DNA of 64,000 nucleotides from Blasia pusilla (lineage: Eukaryota > Marchantiophyta > Marchantiopsida > Blasiales). Shown here piece by piece: positions 11,282 through 22,490 of this stretch. The notes under the pieces were generated by a model. The model saw only the letters and a list, made by a program, of their open reading frames with translations, had not been told where the DNA came from and did not search any database. The stretch is from NCBI GenBank assembly GCA_050084515.1, contig CM114272.1:55986001-56050000 (forward strand), read 5' to 3'. The position numbers and the translations under genes were made by a program. Position 1 is the stretch's first letter. Each line of letters opens with the position of its first letter.

Positions 11282-11348
11282 GATTATCTAACCCTATATT
11301 GCATCAGGATGTGGGGCACCCTCATGCAATATAGGGTTAGATAATCCC
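11282..11348. repeat. Perfect 24-bp inverted repeat with 19-base loop
   Basis: The left arm is 11282-11305 (starts GGATTATCTAACCC) and the right arm is 11325-11348 (starts ATGCAATATAGGG). They are exact reverse complements over 24 bases. Transcribed RNA would form a long perfect hairpin. It may be the two ends of a very small inverted-repeat element or a local duplication. No target duplication was identified. Confidence 0.85.
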
Positions 11349-11359
11349 AAAAATTTTCT

Positions 11360-13730
11360 ATTTATAGAAACAAAGAAAAATAGGTAAAAACCCTAGTTTT
11401 CCCGAGTAGTGAAATAGTCGGGAGCCGCAGCGGTAGCGCATTCTCGTATATCGAGTTATCTCCATGTTCATGTTCCATCGAAGTTCTTCTATGAGCGCAC
11501 GGACGAACTAGGCCACTTTGTATCTCTAAGTAATGTAAAGATTTCAGTGATTTCGTCACTTTTTGTTTTCTCACAAGAGAATATGGATACCCTTGGCATC
11601 AATGGGATCCCCACAGACATAATTTGGAACACCTAACAAAGAAGGATGGGGAAGTCTAAGACGTAACCGCAAAGCTCTCGAGAATATACTTCAAGGAAGA
11701 CGAAATGGAAGAATAAGAGGATTTTCAGTAAGCCATGCTCCCTCTCCCGTACCCGCACATGAACGCAGACGAGCTCAATGAGCGTTAGAGGATGCCTCGG
11801 AGAGAATGCTCAAAAAGTTGATTTGATGAAAATTCTTGGAGATTTTCTCTTGAAATCGATCAAGCCCTTCCGTAAGCAATTGAGTGAAAGAGGGTAGAAT
11901 TGCTTGTATAGCAAGAGGAGGAAGATCTCGTGCTGATCTCATTTGCTGTTGAAATAACAAGTCCCCCTCCTCTACATGGACGATATGATCCATCAAGATA
12001 GCTGTATCTCCTTGGAGAAACCTTGAAGCCATAATTGGTGCTACCAACGCCCAACTCTCAAAAAAGGCTATAGGAGCATATGTGACTGTGAAAGATACTC
12101 CCACCTTTCCAAAAGAAACAAACAAGATAGCTTTTCGTGAAGCAAAGACACCATTCTCTCCCTCAAAGGTATTCGGGCCAAGAAGTTGACCAAAAGTTGC
12201 CAAGATAGAAGCATCAAAAGAGGCCAACCGATGTAAGAACCTTGAAGTGGGATGACAACTACAAAGAAGGTAGGAAGGACTTTGTAGAAAACATTGGGAG
12301 AGAATTCCATAAGCCACTTGGGAATACCCTAGATGAGGTAACAAAAGAAGCCATTCCACATCTTTCAAAAGGGCCTCATCCAAGAAACCCTATTAACCCG
12401 GTCAACAAAGATAAATTGAAGGCGCACTTGGACAACATCGTCGAGCCACATATTCTTCAAGTAGAATTCAAGAAGTCGCGACTCAAGTGGCTAGATTGTG
12501 CAATAGGAGAATTTGCAATGAAAGTGGGAGAAGATTAGTGGAAGAAGGATCGACCTTGTTCAATGGCCTTGCAAGTTATGAAGATCTTTGAGAAAAGAAG
12601 AGGAAGTTAGTAAGCAAGATATTTGTCAAGCTCAAAGTTGTGGAATTGATGAAGGGCATGGAGGTTCATTATGGTGACGTGGAGGAACAATCTTTGAGAA
12701 GGGATAAGAGACCAAGAGCACAAGATGAAACATCTATCGAAGCAATCAAGACGACAAAGGGTTTCCATTCCACCAAACTTTGGAAGTATGGGCTCATGCC
12801 CACGACATGAACATCAGCCATCGTCTTCTCGACCGGATGGAGGAGAGTAAAGAGGTGTTCTAGAGAAGCCTTAGAGGCCTACTATCTTCTTTGGATGGCC
12901 AAAGAAGAAATCCGTCGAGCGAAGAGGAGATAGATGATGAAAATGAAAAGGCTAGCCCACTTGGGGGAGGGCTTGGAGGAGACTTTTGAGGACATAAGAG
13001 GTATTTTGAATGACCTCAATGAAGGTTGTAATATGAGTTTTGATGGACATGGAGAAACTTTTGATCGCCATGTACATAGGGACGTTATTCCCAAAACGGT
13101 TTGTTGGGGGAGTGCTTCGGAAAATAGCTAGGTTATGTCTCATCTATCATAGTTGGAGAGTTTAACAAAGAATTCCCGACGCGTTTTGATTTGGAAGCCG
13201 ACTTTAACATTTTTAAGGGGACACATCAACAATTATATGAGGAGCATGAGAGACTAAAGAAAGAGATGGAGAGGATTGTAAATGAAATCCATTTCCAAAA
13301 ATGAGCTCCACATAAGATGAAGAGTTCTAATGGCAGACCATATGGAGCAATGGAGGAGGGCATACAAATCCATCATGGCAAGACGTCATCACAAAATGGA
13401 TAAACTATTGCGATGGGTTGAGAGCTAGGGGAAACATGAGAGGACTCACCCTCAAGAAAAATTTAATTCAAGGTCTTGTGAAAGAGAATGATATGGTCTT
13501 ATTTCAACCTATCAACCACTTGTGGCCGCCTACTCTACGCGTAGTACGAGATCGTGCAATGGATCCAAATGCTGAAAACTATGCTTCTTTGATATTGGCA
13601 CCAACATCTCTCAATTGAAGAAGGCAACAATAAGATATGCTTGATTGGATAAAGGCAATTGCTATAGCTGAAGAAGAGACTCTCAAGTAAAAAAAAAGGC
13701 CAAATGTAGGATTTGATTCAACCCCATGCC
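11360..13730. other. Degenerate protein-like sequence, unassigned
   Basis: Short charged frames occur on the plus strand (for example 12242-12538, 12934-13131 and 13418-13618) with stops between them, and a 202-residue frame lies on the minus strand (12383-11775). The plus-strand pieces (WGSLRRNRKALENIL-like near 11650; KERFHKP-like near 12310; EETFEDIRGILNDLNEG near 12975) look like fragments of one decayed hydrophilic, possibly coiled-coil protein such as a retroelement gag. No family was recognised. Confidence 0.3.
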
Positions 13731-13744
13731 GCAAAAGGTTGCTA

Positions 13745-14760
13745 TATTATTATATATTAAAATCACCCACAATATAAACTCCTCTCTCATTTAATGTTAG
13801 AGAAATTTTTATGAGTATTAAGTAAATTAGCTTAGAAAAATGATTTTTTCATGTTTAAACCTCTTTATAGTGTTTCTTTTATGCAGTCTAAATTTAAGAA
13901 AAGAGGTAATAAATGAGACATGGGATTATAAAAATAAAGAAGTAGGATTGGTGCATTAATGAAAGAAAAAAAAAATTATTCTTGGTTGGAGGCTAGGATA
14001 CTTGGTGGCTAGGGTAGTTGGGAAGATATGAAGTGAGTGAGCAAGGATATTTTGGAAGAGATAAAAGCTAATCTACTTGAGTCAAAATGTGACTAAATAA
14101 GCCTTGAGAGGAAGGTATGTGGTACAAGATAAGATTAGCCCTATTTTATACTCTTGTGGATATCTTATGAGTATATAAAGAGAATGGACCTTCAAGGGTT
14201 CATCACCTTCTACTTCACATCCTTAGTTTCTCGTGTCATTCTTGAGTGGATGACTTGCTTTTCCAATGAGACTGGATTATCCTTCTCGGAAGAGTAACTT
14301 CACCATGATATATTCTTCGATAGATTTCTAGAGTGTAGTATGTGTGGAGATGAGAGACTTGTCACCTTAGAGAATTTTAATCATACTAAAGATAATCTAT
14401 ATTTTTGGCTTGTTATTTTCCCAATGAGAGTGGATTATCCCTCTTAGGAAAACAATTCCGCCAAAACCCATTATTGAGGAGAGTAGTGAATGTCCGTCAA
14501 GTATAGATAAGAGTGAAGCATGAGGTATGCCTAATTTTGCTTTCCTTAGCCCGTACCACGTGAAGGTTCTTTTCGTAGATATACACTAATTTACTTGCTA
14601 TTTAGTTTATCACTTTGAGGAGGCATTCATGAACTAAGTCATGCAATCTCCAACTTTAGTGATTCTTCCTATTCTCTCGTATAGGAGGACATGAGATTGT
14701 GCGTTGTATGTTCTTATATAATAATCCATGGACGTTAATCAGACCGTTCTTACTTAGGTA
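13745..14760 (+). repeat. LTR-like dispersed repeat, copy a
   Basis: First of four related copies in the window (the others are at 43590-44600 on the minus strand, 50400-50860, and 63456 to the end). Shared landmarks in order: AAAATCACCCAC, TTAAACCTCTTTA, GAGGTAATAAAT, CTTGGTTGG, GATATTTTGGAAGAGATAA, a TATA box in GAGTATATAAAGAG, CTTCAAGGGTTCATCACC, and TGCAATCTCCAACT. A noncoding repeat with an internal promoter fits a retroelement LTR of about 1 kb, but TG...CA ends and target duplications were not confirmed. Confidence 0.65.
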
Positions 14761-14799
14761 AAGGTAATTCTCAAGAAAACTCCAAGAAAATAGGGATTG

Positions 14800-16265
14800 T
14801 GACCCAAAGCTCAAAACTATTTATTTGGTGTGTGGACTCACGCAATTAGATCACTCATATTTTAGTGGTTTTTTGACCGGTGTAATTAGACTTTCTAACA
14901 AAAAGTCTTTCCATTTTTCATCTTGTTCAAAGATCTCAACTTGAACTTAAATTTGTGAAACTTGAGCTTGGAAGTGTATTAAGACTTATTGAAAAATTTC
15001 AAGAAAAATAAAGATCTAAAAAAAAGCCCCAAAATATTTCAGTGGTTTTTGATCACATGATCAAACCGTCTTGCAAGAAAGGGTCTTTTCAATTTCCATC
15101 ATGTTCAAGGATCTCATCTTGACCTGAAATTGATTAGGAAACTTAATCTTTAAGATGTGTATAGACTTCAAGAAATTTTCAAAGTAAATGGAGTTCTGAC
15201 CCAAAGGCCAAAAATATTTAAGTGGATTTTGGACCACCGGCATTAAACTTTCTTGGAAAAGAGGATTTTTCTCATTTCTATCTTGTTCAAGGATCTAATC
15301 TTGATCTGAAATTTAGGAAATTTCATCCTTAAGGTATATCTTAACTTCTTGGTAAGTTTCAAGAAAGTTGCAATTGTGACCCAAATCCTAAAAATATTTA
15401 AGTAGTTTTTGGATTAGCGCGATTAGACCTTTTAGCAAAAGAGGATCTTTCCAATTTCCATCTTGTTCAAGCATCCCATCTTAATCTTGAATTTAAAGCA
15501 CTTGATCCTTAAGGTGCATCTTGATTTCTTCAAAATTATGGAGCAAAATGGTGTTGTTACCCAAAGCCCAAAACTATTTAAGTTATTTTTAGACCCGCGC
15601 AATAAGACCTTCCCAATTTCAATCTTGTTCAAGGACCTCATTTAGATAGGAATTTTAGTTTACTCGATTTTTTATGTGTATTTGGACATCCTAGAAAGTT
15701 TCAAGGAATATGGAGTTGTGACTCAAACACCAAAAATATTTAAGTGGGTTTTGGACCCGCGCCATTAAACCTTCTGGGAGAAAAGAGGATTTCCAATTTC
15801 CATCTTGTTTAAGGAGCTTATCTCGACCTGAAATTTGAGAAACTTGATCCTTAGGATGTATGTATCATTTTCAAAAAGTGTCAAGGAAATTGGAGTTGTG
15901 ACTCGAACACCACAAATATTTAAATGGTTTGGGACTCTCTCCATTAAACCTTCTTGGAAAAAGGAGGCTTTTCAATTTCTATCTTGTTCAAGGACCTCAT
16001 ATTGACCTGAAATTTGGGACACTACACTTGATCCTTAAGGTGTATCTTGACTTCCTCAAAATTTTCAAGGACGGCAGAATTATGACCCAAGGCTGAAAAA
16101 TATTTAAGTCATTTTTGGACCTGCCTAATGAGATCTTTTAGCAATTTCCATCTTTCTCAAGGTCCTTATCTTGACTTGAAATTTAAGAAACCTGATCTTT
16201 AAGGTGTATCTAGACTTCCTTAAAAGTTTCAAGGAAGATAAAGTTGTAACTCAAAGCCTAGAAAC
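14800..16265 (+). repeat. Tandem array of about eight diverged ~180-bp units
   Basis: The phrase AAAATATTTAAGTGG and variants recur near 14818, 15030, 15208, 15388, 15570, 15733, 15910 and 16096, so the period is about 165-215 bases and mostly near 180. Each unit also holds, in order, ATTAAACCTTCTTGG, TTTCCATCTTGTTCAAGGA, CTTGACCTGAAATTT, CTTGATCCTTAAGGTG and TTTCAAGGAAA blocks. Units have diverged by substitutions and small deletions. The array lies between an LTR-like repeat and gypsy copy 1. Confidence 0.85.
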
Positions 16266-16289
16266 ATCATAGGACTCTACATCGGTCAC

Positions 16290-17531
16290 TATCATCTTGG
16301 CTCACACCACGAACTCATCTGGAGTATGTCCAAGGCGAATCCTCACCATGACCTTATGTCGGGTGATAAATTGTATGGTACTCCCTCCACCCAAGGATGT
16401 ATGTATCTGGAATGGAAAATGCTCTACATTGGCCCTCGTCAGGCACAACCCTGTAAATGCTGCTTTCCCCAACATTAGGGTTTGCGCCCTTGAATCTAAC
16501 AAGACAAGTTGTGGACAAAACAATCTACTTCTTGGACTCACCAGCTGGAAGATCTCTCTTTGGTTATCCAGAAATTAAACATCTGGAGCAACGATGGCAC
16601 ACTCTATCATGGGTCTATCAGGCATCTTCGCCATCATAGCAGCCGTAACGTGCCATGAATATGAGGTGGATGGCCTGAGGATCCTCTAAAAGGATAGATA
16701 CATCAACCTCCTTTGCAATCACCTCTACACATGATAGGCCATCATGTAAACACCATCTCCATGCTCACATAGCGTAGCGGCTAGCTAGACCATCTCGACA
16801 GGCGTACCTCCCATTGTCATAACATTGGAAGTAGAAAACAACAAAGCACGATACACCATTGTCGTTGCCCCCAACATTGTACGCGACACATGCTCCTCCT
16901 GAGCTTCAATAATAGGAGTTTTTGCACTCGCTTTTACCATCAATCTTTGTGCCTACACACTAACAACATAAACTCTCCGAGAACTATGATCAAGACTCAT
17001 CGATGGGGTCCCCGCCTCAGACAATGTGAAAGACTCAGAAAGCCTGGTCTGTTGTATGGCTTCCCCTCTCTGTGGATCCAACTCTACGGCGGCTCCATGT
17101 GTAACAAGAATGGCTGCCTCCAACTGGGCAGTCATGCACATTCATCCAGGAGCCTCTATATCTCTATTTGCTCCATAAGACGTTGATGCCACGGCTCCGA
17201 CATTGGGTAACCTTAATGCCATAGCGGCAATCTATTGTTGTAGCTGTTGTATCTAAGCATCCATCTCACCCTCATGCCTGACATCTCCCTCAATGCATCT
17301 AGGTGGTGGAACTCTACCTCCTCCATGGAAAACTCCACCATCCCCTTGGGCAACTCCAACTCCTCGTCCCCCAACAAAACCATACGGTGCATGACCTCTA
17401 AGCCCATTCAGACCAACCACTCGCTCTAGTGACCTCTCTGACTCCGGATATAGGCTGAAACACCTAGCGCATGTGTGACTGTACCTCACACTAAAAAATT
17501 TCTGCTGCAGAGACAAAGAGTGTTGGGTCAA
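16290..17531 (-). pseudogene. gag tail and aspartic protease of gypsy copy 1
   Basis: Read on the minus strand. Near 17500-17450 is a decayed zinc-knuckle region (SHTCARCFSLYPE, compare CDYCQRFGHTRVWC in copy 2). A linker with VPPPRC and a repeated IAAMALRLPNVG block follows, and then the protease around 16541-16302: LLDSRAQTLMLGKAAFTGL, where the family has LLDxGAQPLMLGKA. The catalytic D-S/T-G triplet has become D-S-R here, so the enzyme would be inactive. Stops and frameshifts are frequent. Confidence 0.6.
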
Positions 17532-17589
17532 AGGGACTCGAGATAGCGGTGCCTGCTACTATAACCCTTTTGGACACCACATCCCTAAG

Positions 17590-18530
17590 GAGGGTATTCG
17601 CCTGCTAGATCTCTTTGAAGGGATCAGCACTGGCTTAGCTATTTTTTTTGCATGCAAGAGTGTGCCTGCACGAGTACCTATATGTTGAGATTGATGATGT
17701 TACGAGACGTGCTTCACTTCACCATGTGGCGCAGTTACGCCTCTGATTTCCCGACTTGTATTTTGCGTCAACCATCCAAGGTTACTCAAGTTCCCTACAA
17801 AGAGAGATTTCCTTGTTGGAGGCGTAAGGCTTGGAGGGGGTAGGGACCATACATTTGGTCATTTCTGGTTGGCCGTGACAGGGCCAATCGAGTGCGGGAT
17901 GAGGTAGGGGGTTAGTTGACACTCTCTCCAAATTGTTTTGGGAGATGATGCGGATCTTGCAACACTTGCAAGAGGATCAGTACCATTCTCCAACATACAT
18001 TCTCGAGAATATGCCAATTTTGGGCCATTTAAGGTCTCGAGTGGTGACGAGTGCACATTAGGTGCATGCATTGATCGGCCCAACAATGTTGTTGGATGCG
18101 GCGAGTGTAGATTCATGAGCACATTGCCCGCATCTTTGGTGAACCAACTTGGTGCCACATAAGGTTTTGCCGAAGCGTATGCAAGACTACAGCACCTCTC
18201 CCATTTGTTGGTAGATTCTAATATGGATCAATGTTGTGGATCATAGGCAGTGAGGCACGATGATCAATCGCCGTTGATTGTGGTCAACAGGATTGGCATG
18301 CCACAAGCAGCCTTTCCCATATTTTTGAGCTTTCCCGCTTTCTATGCATTCAAGAAGGCTAGAGCTGGTTGGGTTTGGGATCGACGTTGGGTGGAGCCCA
18401 ACGTCGATGAGGGAGAGCGATCGATGGGATTTCCCACAAGAGTGATGGCGGTACCATCACTTTCAGAGGCATCACGATGTCATGTCTTGGGCTTGGCGAT
18501 GGATCTGAATAGCTTGACATGAATTTTCAG
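17590..18530 (+). pseudogene. C5-cytosine DNA methyltransferase module of gypsy copy 1
   Basis: Motif I is seen as RLLDLFEGISTGL near 17602-17640. Motif IV reads G-W-P-stop-Q-G, with a TGA at 17876-17878 exactly where copies 2 and 3 have the catalytic cysteine TGT. Downstream, FWEMMRILQHL, a decayed ENM (family ENV) near 18003, and a C-terminal block with VNRIGMPQAAFP and VEPNVDEGERSMGFP (18300-18435) match the other copies, followed by SRCHVLGLAMDLNSL (motif X-like) at about 18475. The enzyme would methylate cytosine at C5 in DNA. This copy cannot. Confidence 0.65.
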
Positions 18531-18889
18531 CTTAGGAGTAGCTCAGCAATGTTGTTTGAGGTTGCAAAAGATCACAATTGTTGCATTGGTAAGGACCATG
18601 CCTTCCAAGACAGTTGTGGCACTCGCAGGGGGCGAGACTCGAGGATATCGACACAATAGGGATGATTGAGAGAGACATCCTTGGAGATCTTGGGATGTTT
18701 TGTAGGTATGTTGGGTGATGATAACCATAGCGTCAAGTGTGGTTATGGATACTCTACCTGGAGGAGATCAGATTTTGGAGTTGGGTGCAGGGGAGCAGTC
18801 GAGTGTTATTGTCCAAAATGGGATTACATCATAGCAACCACAGACATTTGCGCCGGAGAGTCCTGCCGTAGTCATGATGGAGACTTGGG

Positions 18890-19500
18890 AGCCACATATT
18901 GGCCCTAAGTTGATAGGAGGAGAGTGGGGCCGGATACATCACTTCATTAGGAGTTATAGGAGTTTTTTTTTGATTTCGCATGCATGATTTGGGTACGCTA
19001 AAGGGTGCAGGATCCGTATTGAGTTGTCGATCGACACGCTGATCTTTTGATGACCAACCTACAAGTACAGTGATAAGGAGAGGGCTATGATTTAGAGTAG
19101 GAGACTAAACTTGGTTGGAGCAAGTTTAGTGGAGATATCGCATGGAGAGTATGCATCTGCCACTATCATGCCCGCCAAGAAGGATGTGCATGGCAATTGG
19201 ATGGATAGGTGAATGAGTGGAGATTATCAACCTATCAATCGGAAGACAAAGTCCAACAAGTATGCCATGCCCACCCTAGAAGAGATCTTTGATGCTATTG
19301 GGCATGTAAAGGTCTTTAGTTCGTTAGATACCATCAGTTGCCTATCAGATTGGAGATCAAAGCTTCATATCACACAGAAGAGGACATTTTAATTGGGGCA
19401 TCCATCCTCATGGGAAGGATTGCTAATTCCAGCGGCAATTGTTACCGTTTGGGTTAAAGAATGCCTCGACAGAGTTTCATAGGATCATGGAAATAAGGTT
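18890..19500 (+). pseudogene. Reverse transcriptase fragment of gypsy copy 1
   Basis: The frame reads SATIMPAKKDVHGNW, then SGDYQPINRKTKSNKYAMP, EEIFDAIGHVKVFSSLD and a decayed VWVKECLDRVS (normally PFGLKNAPAEFQR). This is the fingers-palm part of a Ty3/gypsy reverse transcriptase. It stops before the YxDD box, at the boundary with the C-rich repeat near 19505. Several stops occur, including TGA within the normally conserved DRRMCGDYR block. Confidence 0.65.
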
Positions 19501-19509
19501 GGCTCGACC

Positions 19510-19774
19510 CCGTTACCCGGTTACTGCATTACCCAGCCTGCAACCCTAGCCCTCCCATCACTCTTACCTTAGCTCCAAAGGTTGACCTCCTAACTCTACT
19601 TGCACGGTGCGGCTCCGTATGAGCCCACCCTTACTTCTTCCTATTATCTTGGAGCCATAATGGCCCCTGCCTAGACTTAAATGGGATGGGGAGGGGGGGT
19701 GGGGAGGCCTTGGCCTTTGCCCTCCTCTTTACTTGTCGCTTTCTCCCTTAACAACACGGCTCCCTATGGAGCCC
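19510..19774. repeat. C-rich repeat, left flank of the nested MULEs
   Basis: Same family as 1-1080, sharing TTGGAGCCATAATG and CTCCCTATGGAGCC. It resumes at 41037 on the other side of the MULEs, so element 2 inserted into this repeat. The 10-bp target copy is 19765-19774. Confidence 0.5.
19765..19774. repeat. Target-site duplication of MULE element 2, left copy
   Basis: TATGGAGCCC, identical to 41027-41036, immediately outside the 11-base terminus GAGGGCTGGTA. A perfect 10-bp duplication fits Mutator-like insertion (usually 9-11 bp). Confidence 0.85.
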
Positions 19775-19785
19775 GAGGGCTGGTA

Positions 19786-21537
19786 TTCTGGCAGGAGAGA
19801 GTAAGAGAGGAGAGTCTCTCTTAAAAAAAAAGGGCCAAATCCGCCTCCTCTCTTCAAAACTTTTTGACATATTTGAAATTTTTGTTTGCTTTCAAATTCA
19901 GGAAATCTTTAGAAGAGAGTATTTAGTGGTCCACATTTGGCCCTAAAAAAACCTCCTCTTTCCTGGGGGCGAGAAAAAAGGAGACATCATAAGACCACCC
20001 TAAACATTTTTCCATCACTCTCCATGTGATCCTAAGTTTCTTAACATTCCCTGTCTCGGTCAACAAAAATCAGTGCCCTTGGTATTTTTGTTGGAGGACC
20101 ACCCAGATGCCAACCTCTCTTTTTTCAGGGATTGTTGCTTGCATCATGGCCTCCCCTAAATTGCCCCATAACCAACTTTCTGTTGCTTATGAATGGTGTC
20201 TGCTCAAGACCAACTTTGTGAAATGTGAACACATCAGATCCTAAGGCTGAGCAACCGAGAAGCTGCACCCCTCCCAACCCGTAAGAAAGCTCACCATAAG
20301 AAAGGAAAGATTTTTAGAAGTGATTTTCTTCCACCCTGCACCCATGACGATCTAACAGGTTGGGAATCCGAAATGGCAATCCGATAGGTAGTAGGAATCC
20401 TGCACATCTTAGACAAGAAAAGAAGCCTACAACTGGTTTGACGAATGAAGGGGAACGAGCCAAAAGTCAAGAAGCCCGCCACAATACGTCAGAAGTTGGT
20501 CTCACCGGGATAGAGTCCGATCACTCAAGCAGTCAACCTGTCCGAATCCGGACAGGTTGCCTGGAAATGGTAAAAAAGTTGCACTGGGCAAAAAGCAAAA
20601 AGTTGCAACCCGTCGGAATCATACGGGTTGCAGAATTGTAATTCTGAGTAGCTAAAAGAACACAATCCACAAGTCCAAAAAATATTCCAGCAAACTTTTA
20701 CAAACACCATTATGGGTTGAAAAAATCTCGTCCTTTATTACCTCCGAAGGAACCTCGGAAATGTACATTTCACCTAGTCTATGATTTCTTCAGCCTCGTC
20801 ATCTACAAATTAACTCCTAACTCTCCTCGATGACAGTACCAAAGGAATGTCCTGGGATACAAGTGGCTCCTCTGGCCGATTGTAGACAGGGATCAAAAAT
20901 GTTGGCGAATTCGAGAGCCTTGGCCCCCCCCTAGGTACACCATAACGGTCCCATGTAACCTGTTTCGAGTCCCACCGCCTTCCTTGGCAGTATACCTTCT
21001 ACGCTCCGCAATGTGACACCCATCCAGTATCAATATCTGCTCCGTCCCCGGTAATACCATTATGGAAATCGCACAGGTAGTAGGAATCCAACACGTCTGA
21101 GAGAAGAAAAGAAGCCTACGCCTGCCTTTACGAGTTGAGGGGAAGGTGCCAAGGGAAGAAGCCCGCCAGACTGCCTCTTAAGTTGGACCAATAGGGAAAG
21201 AGTCCGATCAGGCAACCTGTCGGAATCAGACACGTTGCCTGGAAGTGGTAAAAAGGGTGTAGTGGTCAAAAAGCGAAAAGTTGCAAGGAGGAGAAATCCG
21301 ACGGGTTGCAAAATAGAAGTCCGTGGAGTACATAGACGATCACATTCGAAAAGACAAACAATGTTCAGCAAACTTTTACAAGCACCACCATCGTTCGAAA
21401 AAATCTTTTGCTTTATATCATCCGAAAAAAGCTCAGAACTGTACATTTGATATATTCTATGAAATCTTTTGCCTCATCATCAAATAACTCCCTACTCCAA
21501 ACGCTGCAGTCAAGCTGGGTCCTTGAGTTCTTTGAAC
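19786..21537 (-). other. 3' side of the methyltransferase gene in element 2
   Basis: No clear gene of its own. It holds the 3' untranslated region and subterminal DNA and matches 33484-35502 of element 1 in inverse orientation. A stretch near 21055-20880 (minus) reads ITGDGADIDTGWVSH and RPEEPLVSQDIPLVL in both elements, so a further small exon may exist. Two decayed palindromes (about 20535-20565 and 21205-21240) lie here. Confidence 0.4.
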
Positions 21538-22104
21538 TCACTCGTCATCGTCCGAGAGCTCTTGCAAAATTACTTTCGGCCTTGCTCTCCCGATTTTTGG
21601 AATCGTTGGAAGTGACAATGGAGTCACTACCAAGGGTGGCTCTGGAACCAGAGCTCTCGGCTTCGGTGGAGAGTTGTACGCCCCAACGAGCCTTTTGTAT
21701 TCTGCCTTTGCCTCCTTGCAAAGGTCAAACAGTTCGTGCCTTCCCTCGAGGCAGAGAATGTTCCTGCCACTCTGCCAGGCGCCTTTGATACTTGCCCCTG
21801 AAAGTCCCAATAAGTCGAACACCAAGTCACCCGGCCTTGAGCAGAGCTCGATGAGCGTTTGCATCAGGGCTGGCGACTTTTCCCTTGTCTTGCATGTAAA
21901 TTCCCGGGGGGGAATTGTACAAACTATCTAAGCTGTACCCATCTGAGCATGGATCCACAGGATCTTGGATCTTGAACACGTGGAAATTGTGCTCGGGCCG
22001 AACGAATGAGTAGACGTAGGAGTGGTCCATCTGTAAATCAGCACGTTGGAAACAAAGTCAGCAACTAAAGAAGTCAGCTTGAGAACATTTTCAATTACTG
22101 ACTT

Positions 22105-22490
22105 TGGATCAACCTGTCGGAGTCCGACGGGTTGTTTTGTCCTGGACCAACCCGTCGCCTTCCGACGGGTTGGTCAGGGACTAAAACAACCTGTTGGGCT
22201 CCGTTGTTTTTGTCCGTGAGCAACCCGTCGGAAGGCGATGGGTTGCTGGCCTAGAGCAGCCCATGCTCGCCTGAGAGCAACCCGTCGCTATAAGACGGGT
22301 TGCATCCAAAAACCAAAAGCAAGTGGGAAAAACCAAAAGCAACTGCAACCCGTCGGGTTCGACGAGTTGCAGGTACACCGCGGTTTCCCCTGTGTATGTG
22401 GGAAAGATGCAACCCGTCGGAAACCGACGGTTTGCTCTCAGCCGAGCATGGGCTGCTCTAAGCCAGCAACCCGTCGCCTTCCAACGGGTT
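22105..22490. repeat. Palindrome array in methyltransferase intron, element 2
   Basis: About eight copies of the GCAACCCGTCGG / CCGACGGGTTGC palindrome lie inside the 548-base intron, for example near 22112, 22142, 22218, 22277, 22341, 22408 and 22462. The arms are conserved while the 2-5 central bases vary (CCTT, GGAAGG, CTATAA). No copy extends into the flanking exons. Confidence 0.85.

Larger units (their letters stand above)
16270..19505. mobile_element. Ty3/gypsy retroelement copy 1, with inverted gag-protease part and C5-methyltransferase module
   Basis: Compared with copies 2 and 3, the gag tail and protease (16290-17531) are read on the minus strand, while the methyltransferase (17590-18530) and reverse transcriptase (18890-19500) are on the plus strand. 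The protease lies at the left and the gag tail at the right of the inverted part, next to the methyltransferase. This is what an in-place inversion of the gag-protease segment would give. RNase H, integrase and LTRs were not seen. The copy ends where a C-rich repeat begins. Confidence 0.7.

Noticed and set aside
11775-12383. 202-residue minus-strand frame as a gene
   Set aside because: No family resemblance, and plus-strand pieces over the same stretch look more protein-like. Probably antisense of a decayed element.
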